From: Phanerodontia chrysosporium
Taxonomy: Eukaryota > Basidiomycota > Agaricomycetes > Polyporales > Phanerochaetaceae
Length of the DNA stretch: 64,000 bases
Assembly (NCBI GenBank): GCA_001910725.1
Contig: MJGA01000015.1
Coordinates: 496,001 to 560,000 of the forward strand
Direction: 5' to 3'
The first letter of the stretch is position 1. The number at the start of each line of letters is the position of its first letter. Of the stretch, positions 25,371-35,782 are shown in pieces. The notes under the pieces were generated by a model. The model saw only the letters and a program-made list of their open reading frames with translations. It searched no databases and was not told the DNA's origin. The position numbers and the translations under genes are program-made.

Positions 25371-26723
25371 ATGGCACTCGCCGACGACAACATACGCCTC
25401 TGCCCGCTGCTCGGAGAGGAGGCAGAGGCGATGCAGGAGAGGTTCGGCGAATCGTGGTGCGAGCTCATGTACCGCTCTGCCGACGTCGTGCTCTCGAATA
25501 CCACCGCCCTCTACGACTTCCTCCAGCACGATTCCTGCATCTACCTCGCGTCCATAGAGAAGAACATTGCCGTGACGGTTGCCAGCACTGTTCCCGCTGC
25601 CGCATGTCCAGCCGATTGGTTCCCCTGCGATCTCCCAACGCTCGGCGTCATCTACCTCGCCTCCGCCGACCTCCCCAGCACGCTCAACATCGGAGTTTCC
25701 CTGTGCGATGACAAGCGGGGGTGGGGCTATGCCGCGCGCGCGGTGCGCCTCGCGGTGGGCTGGGCGTTCGCGGAGCTGGGCTGCCACCGCATGCAAGCGC
25801 GCGTCGTGCGCTACGGCGACGCACCGACGGAGGACGCGCTGCGGCTCTTCGCGGGCATGGGCTTCGCCTGCGAGGGCACGCAGCGCCGCGCGCTCTTCTG
25901 CGCGCCGCCGACCGAAGGCACCGGCGGTGTCGGGGACCGCGCGACGAACGGCGAGTGGCGGGACGTCTCCATTTTTGCTGTGCTCGACACCGACTGGGCG
26001 ATGCAAGCGAGCGGCGGCTCTGCACTTCGCGCCGTCAAGACGCTGTGGGACGACATGTTCGCAAGGCAGCAGCGCGAGTCCGAAGACCTCGTTGCCCTCG
26101 AGGAGCGCGCTGAGCAACGCCGCATCGAAAGGCAGAGGCAGCGGAGACTTGCGGCCGCGAAGGAGCGGCTCGAGGCTGCTGAGAGGCCTCGGGGAGTGGC
26201 GAAGCCTGCACTGCCGCCGCAGCTGCAGCCTACCCAGCCGCTGAAGCCGAGGCGCCGCCGCCCACAGCTCCCCAAGACCCACGCCAGCATCACACCCGCC
26301 GCTCCAATCGCGTCGAACAGCCGCAGCGTCTCTGCCACACAGACGATCTCTGGGTTCCGGATGGGGCCGTATGCAGAGGTTGCCCCCTACGATGTCCAAT
26401 CTCTAGAAACATCCGACTCTGAGGCCGGATGTGACTGCGACGGCTTGCCCACACCCTCCTATCATTCCCCTCTGCTCGCCGCAGGGACACCTCCCAACAT
26501 GCTGTCCGACATGTCCACTGATGACGACGACGACGACGCGAGTACAGCTTCAGAGGTGTCTTACGGCTCACTCGACCCCGACGCGCTTATGTCCGACGGC
26601 GAGCTCGTCTCGTACGCTGGCACTCCGCCACGCTCTCCGTCTGTCGCAAGCAGCACCTCGACGTGGGAGAGCTGGGAGGTTCTGGATGAGCCTCAAGCGG
26701 GGACCCTGCCTGCGACGCCCTAG
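25371..26723 (+). CDS. GNAT-domain acetyltransferase-like protein, copy A
   Basis: Single exon, 450 residues. The N-terminal half (about 1-215) is a GNAT fold: the acetyl-CoA motif A reads KRGWGYAARAVRLAVGWAF, keeping the R-x-x-G-x-A pattern, and the distal part is DALRLFAGMGFACEGTQRR. Residues 215-300 form a charged helix-rich segment (WDDMFARQQRESEDL, then Arg/Glu repeats). The C-terminal 150 residues are Ser/Asp-rich, with a run of six Asp and a terminal STSTWESWEVLDE. The ATG at 25371 is chosen because it aligns with the start of copy B. The neighbour at 27485 is a tandem duplicate sharing the first 250 residues but not the tail. Substrate is unknown; similar basidiomycete proteins are usually annotated only as GNAT. 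Confidence 0.85.
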   Translation: MALADDNIRLCPLLGEEAEAMQERFGESWCELMYRSADVVLSNTTALYDFLQHDSCIYLASIEKNIAVTVASTVPAAACPADWFPCDLPTLGVIYLASADLPSTLNIGVSLCDDKRGWGYAARAVRLAVGWAFAELGCHRMQARVVRYGDAPTEDALRLFAGMGFACEGTQRRALFCAPPTEGTGGVGDRATNGEWRDVSIFAVLDTDWAMQASGGSALRAVKTLWDDMFARQQRESEDLVALEERAEQRRIERQRQRRLAAAKERLEAAERPRGVAKPALPPQLQPTQPLKPRRRRPQLPKTHASITPAAPIASNSRSVSATQTISGFRMGPYAEVAPYDVQSLETSDSEAGCDCDGLPTPSYHSPLLAAGTPPNMLSDMSTDDDDDDASTASEVSYGSLDPDALMSDGELVSYAGTPPRSPSVASSTSTWESWEVLDEPQAGTLPATP

Positions 26724-27484
26724 GAGCCTCCGCCAATCATGTTCGCACGGTTCCGAGGTACCGTGATTTCGGCATTATGACTCGCCCATGTACTCTATAA
26801 CCCACACTTCCGCATCTGTACCACCAGAAGAACAGGGTCGTTGTCCTGCCCTTGTCCCGCCCGTTGTACTCCACTGCTTTCTGCGTGTAATTGTATCTTC
26901 CGGTGAACCTTCAGGTCACTACATCCCCACAGCTAGAATACACGTGATATGTATGCTATTCTTCCATGGTTGTAAGTTATTTAGTAGAGGATGGAGGCTG
27001 GGTTCGAGCGAATCGATAAAGCATCGGTTGCCGAATGAACTGGCGCCTAGTTCGAAGACATACCGATTCTAGCGCCAATTGACATGTTTGTTTTCAACAC
27101 CGAACATATCGCATAACAACAAATGGACTTGCCTCACGACATTGCTAAGCAGCTGGACCGTAGTGTATCAAGATTTAGTATATCGTCACAGACAAACTCG
27201 CTGACCTCCTTCGGTTTTCTGCAGATATTATGACTCGCCACGTCTTCCATACCAAGGAACCAAGAAAGTCACAGACCGCGGCGAGGTTCCATGTTTACTG
27301 GGAGCTGTGCACTGTTGAATGGCTCGGAAAATTACCTCCAAGCATTATTCCAGGCGTGAGCGGTGGACGCCATCGAAGACGCCCTAGCACTGGCATGGGT
27401 TGATGGACGCGCAGCGGGCTGTCAGGTAGCCCCCTCGGGTACCCACGCTCTGCTATATCTTGCCCATCGACCACTACATCGATC
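26724..27484. other. Spacer between the GNAT duplicates
   Basis: The block GACTCGCCCATGT at 26779-26791 recurs at 28947-28959 downstream of copy B, followed in both by similar pyrimidine-rich text. The duplication therefore included 3' flanking sequence. No separate gene seen. Confidence 0.6.
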
Positions 27485-28858
27485 ATGGAACTCGCGGAGG
27501 GAGACATCTGCCTGACGCCTCTCGTCGAGCAAGGGCTTGACGAGATGAGCCAGCAGTTAGTCGGCGGGGCATGGTGTGAGCTCATGCACCGCTCAGCCGA
27601 CGTCGTGCTCTCAAACACGAATGCCGTCTTCGAGTTCCTCGGGCACGAATCGTGCATCTACCTCGCATGCATTCAGAAGAAGGAGGCTGGGGCGGGGAAT
27701 GACAAGTCCGTACGGCACACGCCCCTTGGTATCATCTACATCGCCTCCGCCCAACTTCCTAACACGCTAAACATCGGCGTCGCCCTGCACGACGAGGCCC
27801 GCGGGGAGGGCTACGCCGCGCGCGCAGTGCACCTTGCCGTGGGCTGGGCGTTTGCAGAGCTACACTGCCATCGTGTGCAAGCACAGGTCGTGCGCTACGG
27901 GGACGCATCGACGGACGACGCGCTGCGGCTCTTCGCGAGCGTGGGCTTCGCCTGCGAGGGCACGCAGCGCCGCGCGCTCTTCTGTGCGCCGCCAACCGAA
28001 GGCACCGGCGGCGTCGGGGACCGCGCGACGAACGGCGAGTGGCGCGACGTCTCCCTGTTCGCCGTGCTCGACACCGACTGGGCGCTGCGCGCGGGCGGCC
28101 CCGCGCCTCGTGCCGTGAAGACGCTCTGGGACGACATGTTCATGCGCCACCAGCGCGAGTCCGAGGACGTCGTCGCTCTAGAGGACCGTGCCGACCAGCG
28201 CCGCCGCGCCCGCGAAGAGCGGAGGAAAGAGGCCGAGGAGCAAAGGAAGAAAAACGGTTGGGTCGGGGACGCACGGGGGAACTGGGGACTACCCCAGGCC
28301 GAGCAGCTATTGGAGCAAAGAGAGGGGGAAACTATGGCCGACACACTGTGGCGGCAAATGCAGGCTGAGAAGGCGGCGCGGGACGCTGCAGCTGGTCGGC
28401 CTCCGCCCAACCCTCAGCCCGTGCCCGCCGAGCAGCCTCCGCCCGCGGTGCAGACCCCACCCGCCCGTGGCTCAAAGTCGAAGGGCCGCCGCGGCCGGGG
28501 GCGCGGGCGCGGCGGGGCGGGCGCAGGCTCGAGGGGCGGCGCCCCACCTGCGCCCGGCAACGGCGGTCCGTCTGCCCCCCACGCCGCATCTGGAGGCCAG
28601 ACGCGGTCGTGGGCGGCTGCCGCCCGTACGTCGCTCCCCGAGGACCAGACTGCCCAGGCAGCGTCTGGCAAGAAGGCTAGACGCGGTGGTCGCGGTGGGG
28701 CTCGGGGTGCGTCTATTCCTGCGCAGCGTCGCGCCACCGATGCTGCCCCCGACGACACCGCTGACGACGCCGCCGAGGGGCTGTCGCGAATCTCGCTCGC
28801 CGACGCCGTCGCACCCAGCACGTCCGCTGGGAGCGCTGCGTCGACGTTCGAGAACTAG
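27485..28858 (+). CDS. GNAT-domain acetyltransferase-like protein, copy B
   Basis: Single exon, 457 residues, tandem paralog of the gene at 25371. The GNAT part is well conserved: motif A reads EARGEGYAARAVHLAVGW, then DALRLFASVGFACEGTQRR and a block of near identity through CAPPTEGTGGVGDRATNGEW. After about residue 235 the tail is unrelated to copy A: a long charged helix (RRRAREERRKEAEEQRKK, then WRQMQAEKAARDAA), a Pro-rich linker and two Arg/Gly clusters (GRRGRGRGRGGAGAGSRGG and RRGGRGGARG), as found in RNA-binding disordered tails. The duplication kept the catalytic-like core and replaced the tail. Function unknown. Confidence 0.85.
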   Translation: MELAEGDICLTPLVEQGLDEMSQQLVGGAWCELMHRSADVVLSNTNAVFEFLGHESCIYLACIQKKEAGAGNDKSVRHTPLGIIYIASAQLPNTLNIGVALHDEARGEGYAARAVHLAVGWAFAELHCHRVQAQVVRYGDASTDDALRLFASVGFACEGTQRRALFCAPPTEGTGGVGDRATNGEWRDVSLFAVLDTDWALRAGGPAPRAVKTLWDDMFMRHQRESEDVVALEDRADQRRRAREERRKEAEEQRKKNGWVGDARGNWGLPQAEQLLEQREGETMADTLWRQMQAEKAARDAAAGRPPPNPQPVPAEQPPPAVQTPPARGSKSKGRRGRGRGRGGAGAGSRGGAPPAPGNGGPSAPHAASGGQTRSWAAAARTSLPEDQTAQAASGKKARRGGRGGARGASIPAQRRATDAAPDDTADDAAEGLSRISLADAVAPSTSAGSAASTFEN

Positions 28859-30270
28859 GAACACCCCGAAGAAAGGAGGGGTCGCTCCGTTGAAGGTCGC
28901 CTACACCTTCCTGCTCGCCTCCACGGTGCCTAAATCCGGATAGTCTGACTCGCCCATGTCATCTTTGTCTCCCACGCATCCGCGTTTGTACCACCACCAA
29001 GCCAGAAATGTTGTCCCGCCTTTTCCTCTCCCGCACCCAATTCACGCGTGTCCCTGGTACTGCCTCCCCCTACGCACCACATGTACAATACCTGCCGCGT
29101 GCATCGCCGCGCGTGCTGCCTGCGCCCCGTCCCGCTATGTCGTTCTGCTGAACTCTGTCTTTGTAACACAGGTCCTCAATGAAATGCCCGTCCTTTTCGT
29201 GCGTTCTATGTTCGCGAGTCTGATCTGCGCCGTCCGCGCGAGGCAGCAGCGAACGGGCATCCCTGGTGCCTTCCCCACGAGCACTGCCGCCCCGCCAGCG
29301 GACGGCGGACAAAGCAAACACGGCGAGAAAATATTTTTTCAGGCTTGTTTGGCCGGTGGCTTCTGATGCTCGTGGCAGACCCGTCTCAGGGTCGCGCACG
29401 CCGGTCAGATCGATGCTGCACACGTCCCGTGGTGTTGTGAGGTGTGTGCCCCCAGTCGCACGGTCCCCGCGACTCTGGCCAGCAGAACACAATCGGGGGG
29501 CTTGCAAGACAACAACGTGGAGAGCCGGCTGCACTGCGATCTCGGAGGCTGAGCACAACGCAGAGTTTTCCACCGCTCTTGTTTCGCCATCTTGTCGTCG
29601 CCAGACGGTCTAGAAGCCGCGCGACGCCTCGGGCCCTCGCCGACCCGCCCGTCCGCCGACGACGCAACCACCGCGCACGGCCGTCCTCCATCGAACCCAA
29701 TCACCAACGGTGTCCCGCGGAGTGGCTCCCCCGCCCCGCCGAGCGGGGCCTCGAGGCCCCCGGCGCCGGCGTCTGTGGCGCCCAGAGCGGCGCACGTCGA
29801 GCCGTGCCCGCCGGGCGTCGGGCCTGTCGCGGTGGGCAGATGGGCACTGGCAGTCCACAGGTACCCTGAGTTTCCCCGCGCGCTGGGAAAGCGCGGCGGA
29901 ACAGGGCACAGGGTGTGCGTTCCGTGTTTGGCGGTGGCGCCTGTTGGAGGGCCTCCTGCGCCGCCTCGGGCAGAGCGACGCCGGTCGTTGTTCCTAGGTG
30001 CGCGACGACCTGATTGTAACCCTCGACGTGCTGTTTCTCGCCCGTAATCCGAGGTCGAAAAGTGGGCTGCTGAGTCTGTTTATCACGGCACGTCGGAAAG
30101 CCCCTGATACGTCGCAGCCCTCGTCCAAATGCCTCTACCAGTCAAATTTCCCATTCATCGGTCTCACTTACATATCATCTGCCGTCTCCTTGCAGTTCAG
30201 ACACGACGTGAATCCGCCACTAAGCAAACCAGCCGTTGTACGGGAACACTCAAGAAGACTGCCGGGCCGT
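28859..30270. other. Intergenic after the GNAT pair
   Basis: The first 150 bases carry the 3' sequence shared with copy A. The remainder has many overlapping GC-rich open frames without motifs. No gene supported. Confidence 0.5.
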
Positions 30271-31343
30271 CTACAACCCCATGGCCAAGTCTGCAATCTC
30301 CCCGAGGCTCCGGACTACCTTGGTGGGCTTGAAGTTCGACGCACGGTCGACCCAGTCCTTGCCGGGCCTGTCGACCCAGATAGCCTGCAGGCCCGCGTTG
30401 CGCGCGCCGGTGACGTCGAACGGGTTCCTACAACCTATCTGTCAGCCGTCTTCCTCGCCAGCGGCCGCGCGGACCAGCACAGCGGACGAATGAAACGGGC
30501 ACTTACCCGCTGACAAGCCAGACGTGGTCCGCGGGGATGCGCTCGCCCGCGCCTTCGTTGACGTAGCGCACGAGAGCCTCGTAGATCGCACGGGCGGGCT
30601 TGTACGTCTGCACCTCGTCCGCGAGGAACATGCGCTCCGTGAGCGCAGCGAGCGAACCGACCTCGAGGGCCTTCGTCACCATCTGCGGGCAGTAATCAGC
30701 AGGGGACACAGGAGCGCCACGAGGGTGTGCGTACGTCCTTTGTGCCTGCAGGAGAGAAGTGTTCGGTCAAGTGCGGCATAGGACGAGTCTGCTGGGCATA
30801 CCGTTGGAGAAGATCACAACGTCGACGTTGGGGAGCTTTCTGAGCTCAGCCAGCGCATGAACTGCGTCGTCGAACCTACACACAAGTGCGGCGTGAAAAC
30901 CTGATCTACGAGAGTTTAGACAGAGCACATACTCGTGCAGACGGTTGTAGGCCGCCATGATCTGGACGAGCTTGCGCTCATCGCATTGGATACCATGCTC
31001 AGACAGCGCGTGCTCTAGTGCATGGCTTGTGACGACGTCGAAGGGCTCGTAGATGCCTGCGGGCAGTGGTAGGTTGACTCATTCCAGCGGCAGACTGCTG
31101 AGAGCAATTCGACCCACCATGCTGTTCAGCCGCCATGTGTACCTTTGGGCACAGATGGTCAGGGCACTTTAGTGCCAGCATCCGTTAGAGCACTCACTCG
31201 AGCTGGTACCTGCGCCAGAGCAGCGACAGGGCGGCGGCCTTGTCTGCGTCAATGTCGAGGAGAGACTGGTGCCCGACATTGAGGGAGTTTGTATCGAGGA
31301 TGGTGCCGTAGATGTCGAACGCGAGGACGTGTTTCGGGGCCAT
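30271..31343 (-). CDS. Haloacid dehalogenase type II-like hydrolase
   Basis: HAD-superfamily hydrolase resembling L-2-haloacid dehalogenase. Exons: 31198-31343, about 31114-31142, 30933-31056, 30802-30875, 30735-30745 (11 nt), 30507-30682, 30271-30427; about 238 residues. Motif I is AFDIYGTILD, with the nucleophilic Asp. RRYQLEYTWRLNSM marks the cap helix of the dehalogenase subtype. Motif II is VVIFSNG. The motif III Lys sits in TYKPARAIYE, and motif IV is VSGNPFDVTGARNAG. The 11-nt exon supplies TKD between motif II and the next helix. The second exon can end at 31118 with a better donor, but then one G would be missing before the next exon; both readings are listed as uncertain. Substrate is not predictable from sequence. 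Confidence 0.88.
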
Positions 31344-32038
31344 GTCGTTTGCGGTGTATGTGTCTCCGCAAGTGCTATCCTGAATCGCCGCTATGTGTGT
31401 GGGAAGCAAGCATCGTGAGCGACGTAGCGCTGACGTCACACGTTTGCAGCGCGCCCCGCCACTCGGGACGCGTCCTCCTCCGCGACGGGCTCCCGCACGG
31501 AAGAGTACCACGATGAAGCGTTTAGAAAGTATTCATTGCAACAACACCGGACATGAGCAGTGGCGAGAGGGTAGCGGATCTGAGGAGAGGGGGGAACCCA
31601 GTCCATGGAATATATACGCAGCTCGTCGACTGTCCGACCCACGCCACTCGGCGATTCTCTGGATGTCGCGCACTGAGATAACAATAGCGACACGTCTCCC
31701 ATCGATGATTTCCGAGGTTGTGCTCATGTGCTTAGTATGGAGAACAGCTTTGTCACCGTGGACATTTCAAATCCTGGACGGTGGTAAGGCTTTGGGAGCC
31801 GTCTGTCCCGGACTTGAAGACCCCGTTCTTCGGGCGGTGCAGTAGATGAACGAGCTCACGGTCGAAGAGCACAGGCGGTCGGAGAAACCGGCTGCAGGTT
31901 CATCGTCGGCTTCAGCTTCTATAAGTTGAATCAGCGTGAACGATCTCTCAGCAGGGTCAAGGAAAAGAAATATTAGATCTGGTTTACTTTATATTACATC
32001 CGTGGCCGTGCAACACGCCAGGCACCGCCACCCCATAG
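31344..32038. other. Intergenic between dehalogenase and MDR reductase A
   Basis: Promoter region of the dehalogenase gene and 3' region of the MDR gene (both minus). No gene or repeat of note. Confidence 0.5.
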
Positions 32039-33388
32039 TCACTCGTCACCAACAATGACGACGCTCTTCCCACTGTTCCTGCCCTTCTGCACCTCGAGGA
32101 TCGCCTCTCCAGCGTATTGAAGGCCCTGCTTCGCGTCTTCAACGTACTTGATCTCGCCGCGCGCGACTTTCCCGGGCACCTCCGCGTAGAACCGCGCGTG
32201 GTGCTTGTGCAGGTGGTGGTTCACGATGAAGCCGTGCAGGTGCAGCTCCTGCCGCACGATCGCCATCAGGTTCTTCACTGTGTACGGCGCGGTGTTGTAC
32301 TCGGAGATCATGCCGCACTCCTGCAAGGGCCGTGGTCAGCATGCGTGTGTGGGAAGAGGGCGGCGCACGTACAATGAAGCGGGCTCCGCGTGCGGCGTTT
32401 GCAAGCGCAGCATCGAGTGTCTCCCCGCCGACGTTGTCCCAGTAGCTGCAGAGACTATCAGTGCCAGCCCTTCCAGTGAGAGCCCGTGCGACGCACATGT
32501 TAATCGGGCCTTCGCGCTTCAGCACGTCCCAGGTATTCGCGGTCTTGTAGTTGAACGCGACGTCGGCACCGAGACTCTTGATAAAGTCAACCTTGTCCTC
32601 GGATCCTGCGGAGGCGATGACCTTCAGGCCCTGGAGCTTCGCGAGCTGGATGACAAACGACCCGACAGGCCCCGCGCCCGCGGTGACAAAGACGACGTCG
32701 CCCTTCTGCGGCGCGGCGTACTCGTGCCAGCCGACCCACGCCGTCTGGCCGGGCATGCCAACGACGCCCACGTAGGCGGACCACGGCAGGTTGTGCTCGT
32801 TCTTGAGCACCGCAAACTCGTCGAGATTGTCGAGTATGTTGTACTGCTGGAAGTCTATGCACGCGTGTGAGCATCCCGCGCCGGGCTCAGCACGGGCAGG
32901 GGCGCGTACCATAGGTTCCATACAGGTGATCGCCCGGCTTCGCGCGCGGGTTCTCGGAGCGCAGGACGACGCCGACGCCGTAGTTGTAGATTCTGAAATA
33001 ATGTCACTCGGGCTGCTCGCAAGTGAGGACACTGAGGCACTTACGGCTTGTCCTTGACAAAGGCGGGCTACGGGATCGATTTTCTTCAGATTTGTCGCGC
33101 ATATAGCCAGGTAGAGTGAAACGTACCGTGTAACTCTGTATCGAGGGGTCGCGCATCTTACCCCGCAGGTATGGGTCTATGCTGACGACGAGTGTCTTGA
33201 CGAGCACGCCGCCCTTCAGAAGCACGCTGTCAAGGTCGATAGTCTCGGACTCGTCGTAGATTGTGGTCTTCCCCGGTTCGGGATAGCCTGCGGCACTATC
33301 TGTCAGCGTGGTTGCGGTGGAATATGACGCGCCACGCACCTGTGGGGATCTCCTTGAAGATGAGGCGACCGTTCTTGACTGGAGCCAT
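32039..33388 (-). CDS. NADPH-dependent MDR reductase (alkenal/PTGR-like), paralog A
   Basis: Zinc-free medium-chain reductase of the leukotriene B4 dehydrogenase/alkenal double-bond reductase type. Seven exons: 33340-33388, 33127-33287, 33045-33067 (23 nt), 32910-32992, 32497-32854, 32373-32445, 32039-32320; 342 residues, all in phase. It opens MAPVKNGRL. SIDPYLRGKM is the family signature near residue 60. The nucleotide fold begins TAGAGPVGSFVIQLAK and continues VIASAGSEDKVDFIKSLGAD. YWDNVGGETLDAAL and ECGMISEYN close the catalytic domain. Likely reduces reactive alpha,beta-unsaturated carbonyls, useful when lignin fragments are handled (inference). Paralog B at 60256 has exactly the same coding length but two fewer introns. 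Confidence 0.92.
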
Positions 33389-33460
33389 TGCGAATGCGAG
33401 TAGAATCGAAGAGGAGCTGGTGTTGAGGATCCCGGCCGCACTCTTGTGGGGTTATATAGC

Positions 33461-33467
33461 GTCATTG
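33461..33467 (-). promoter_or_regulatory. Candidate TATA box of MDR reductase A
   Basis: Read on the minus strand this is TATATAA, 73 nt upstream of the start codon at 33388. Sequence evidence only. Confidence 0.5.
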
Positions 33468-34272
33468 ACATGTCCACAAATGTGATTCGGTGTCGAGACA
33501 AGCCGAGGCTGCATTGCAACCGTATCTCCTCACTGCACCTCGGTGAGCGCAGTTGCTGTCAAAGGAGCCTGGCCGTGTGTGGACGTCGGCGATGAAACGC
33601 GGACTTTGTCATCAGAGGAGGTCGACAAGGTCGTCCGCGTCGGAGGCGCAGAAAGATCTGCTGACGAATGCACCGTCTCGGAATGCTCACGCCACGAAGC
33701 CCGCAGTTGGTTGTAAGCCATGGACTCAACCTTCTATGCATTATGTAAGTCAACATCGCGGATACCAGCAGTTTGGCGTACCGTATTTCTGGAGCTGAGG
33801 CCTGAGGGTATAGGAGATGGTCCACTCGAAAGTAGCTGCTACGTCCGTGTCGGTTTGGTTATTATGTAAGCGCGCCTCCCTCGCTGCATAGTCCCGAAAG
33901 TGCTTCCACATTGTTATAGTCGTCTCACCCATCTCGTTGCATGATGTTTTATTCACCTCACAGTTTCGCAGGAGACGGCTCGCGCCCGGGCGCATCTTCC
34001 ACAATCTTCTCATGACGCAAGCGATCCCGGTGTCTCTGCAGCGCGGCTACCTGCAGGAATAGCAGAGGAACAAACTTACACGGTGCCTCTCCAACACTGC
34101 TATGTCCGAAGCTATGCCGTGAACAAGTCACACGGGGCGCGCCTGATGATAGCGAGCAATGAGCTACAATGAGCAGCCTGCCGGAGCCGCCGCACCCGCC
34201 ACGGACCGCGAGCACACAACTTACCACCCACCTGGTTGATGCACCCAGGATATGTTTGCGCCCTCAGATAGC

Positions 34273-34280
34273 CATAAATA
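34273..34280 (+). promoter_or_regulatory. Candidate TATA box of aldo/keto reductase
   Basis: CATAAATA lies 73 nt upstream of the ATG at 34353. Sequence evidence only. Confidence 0.4.
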
Positions 34281-34352
34281 CACTCCCAGCGATGCTGGGA
34301 ATGCTGCCTACGGCTCCTACCCCACGCCCCTCGCTCGCAGAACACGTTTAGG

Positions 34353-35586
34353 ATGTCAAACCCCGAGCAGCCGCGAGTTACGCTGAATAATGGCCTCAAG
34401 ATGCCAGCAATTGGTGAGCTGTCAAGCTCTAGTAATACGCCTTTCCAGGTGTTTACCGCGTTGTAGGCCTTGGCTGCTGGTCTGGGCTTACGCCAGAGGA
34501 GCATGAGAGCGGGTATACTTGGATGCTGGGTGCTCTGAAGAACGGGTACAGGCACCTCGACACGGCTCACGACTACGGCACGGAGGGTGTCGTCGGGAGA
34601 GCTGTCAAGGACTCGGGGATCCCCCGCGAGGAGGTCTGGGTGACCACCAAGCTGCCGTACGTGCCATAAATGTGCGCGATCTGCAGCACATTACTCAGAG
34701 CTGTCACCAGGCTCCATCATCATGCGAAGGTTGAGGCGTCGTACGAAGAATCACTCAGCAATGCAAAGCTCGATTATTACGACTTAGTATGTCTCTCTTC
34801 AGGTGTTGGGGCTGTGCTGAACTGAGTTGATACATGCAGTACCTCATGCATTGGCCCCAAGCACATGCCAACATCGACGACAAGCCTAACCCTCGCCATC
34901 CTGGGCCGAACGGCGAGCCTGATGGCGGCGACTTCATTGTCGTTGACAAGCCGACTTTCAATGAGACCTGGGCAGACATGGAGAAGTTGTACGAGGCCGG
35001 CAGGGTGAAGGCAATCGGTGTGAGCAACTTCAGCGTGAAAAAGTGCGTAATTTATCTCCCCGCGCGTCGTAGGATTTTGACGGCGCGTAGCCTCAAGATC
35101 CTGCTTGAGACCGCGAAAATCGTGCCGGCTGTGAATCAGGTCGAGATGCACCCGCACCAGGCGCAGCCCGAGCTGCTCGAGTTCTGCCGCGCGCACGGCA
35201 TCGTGCTCACTGCATACTCTCCGACTGGCTACTCGCAGGTCGCGTCCGACCCAACGATCGTGCGTCTCGCGGAGAAGTACAGTGTCTCACCGGCGCAGAT
35301 CAGCCTCGCGTGGCATCTCGCGCGCGGGACCACGGCGGTGCCCAAAAGCCGCGACCCGGGCGGCAGCGCGCGAACCTCTGGGTACGTGCCTCGACGTCTG
35401 GCAGATCGTCGGCAGGACATTGACATCGTGCTGGTCTTGCAGGAGCTTCCGAAGCTGAGCGACGAGGACGTTGCGCTGATCAGCACGCTACACAAGAATG
35501 TGCACTACTGCGGGTACCCAGAGCCGACGGAGCGCGACGGCGAGCCGCTGGTGTTCGGGTGGACGTACTCGCAGTTGGGCTGGTGA
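34353..35586 (+). CDS. Aldo/keto reductase (NADPH-dependent)
   Basis: TIM-barrel oxidoreductase of the AKR superfamily. Exons 34353-34413, 34467-34656, 34711-34786, 34840-35042, 35091-35381, 35443-35586; 321 residues once one base is restored. Landmarks in order are [25 protein letters not shown] (Asp and Tyr of the tetrad), WVTTKLP (Lys), YLMHWP (His), [29 protein letters not shown] and TTAVPKS. Immediately after PKS the frame breaks: the G-run 35358-35360 needs one more G to give the expected RQRANL and to match the phase of the last intron. Read without the correction, translation happens to run through the intron and regain the last exon, which could mislead automatic annotation. Carbonyl substrate unknown. 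Confidence 0.92.
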
Positions 35587-35782
35587 GCGGCGCCGGTCTC
35601 AGGAGGAACTCGATGTATTTGTATCAGTTTCAGCAATTTATCGCGTTTATGACCAGTGCCACTACTGAATAAGGGCGGCTCTGATAGAGTTCTCAGAAAG
35701 GCTAACAGATGTACGGCCGCAGTTGCAGCGACGGAGAGCGAACCCATCTTTCGCAGCAACCACCACGCGAGGCCCGAACATC

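Larger units (their letters stand above)
33389..34352. other. Divergent promoter region, MDR reductase A and aldo/keto reductase
   Basis: The two reductase genes are transcribed away from each other from this 964-nt region, so coordinated control is possible. TATA-like sites are present on each side (33461-33467 and 34273-34280). No gene seen. Confidence 0.6.

Noticed and set aside
26524..26540. GAC trinucleotide run in GNAT copy A as a microsatellite
   Set aside because: It is a short in-frame codon repeat giving an Asp run inside a coding tail; not long enough to call a separate repeat element.
35091..35586. Uninterrupted frame through the last aldo/keto reductase intron
   Set aside because: It replaces the conserved RQRANL by unrelated residues and translates an intron with GTACGT and TTGCAG ends; it is open only because the one-base loss happens to offset the intron phase.
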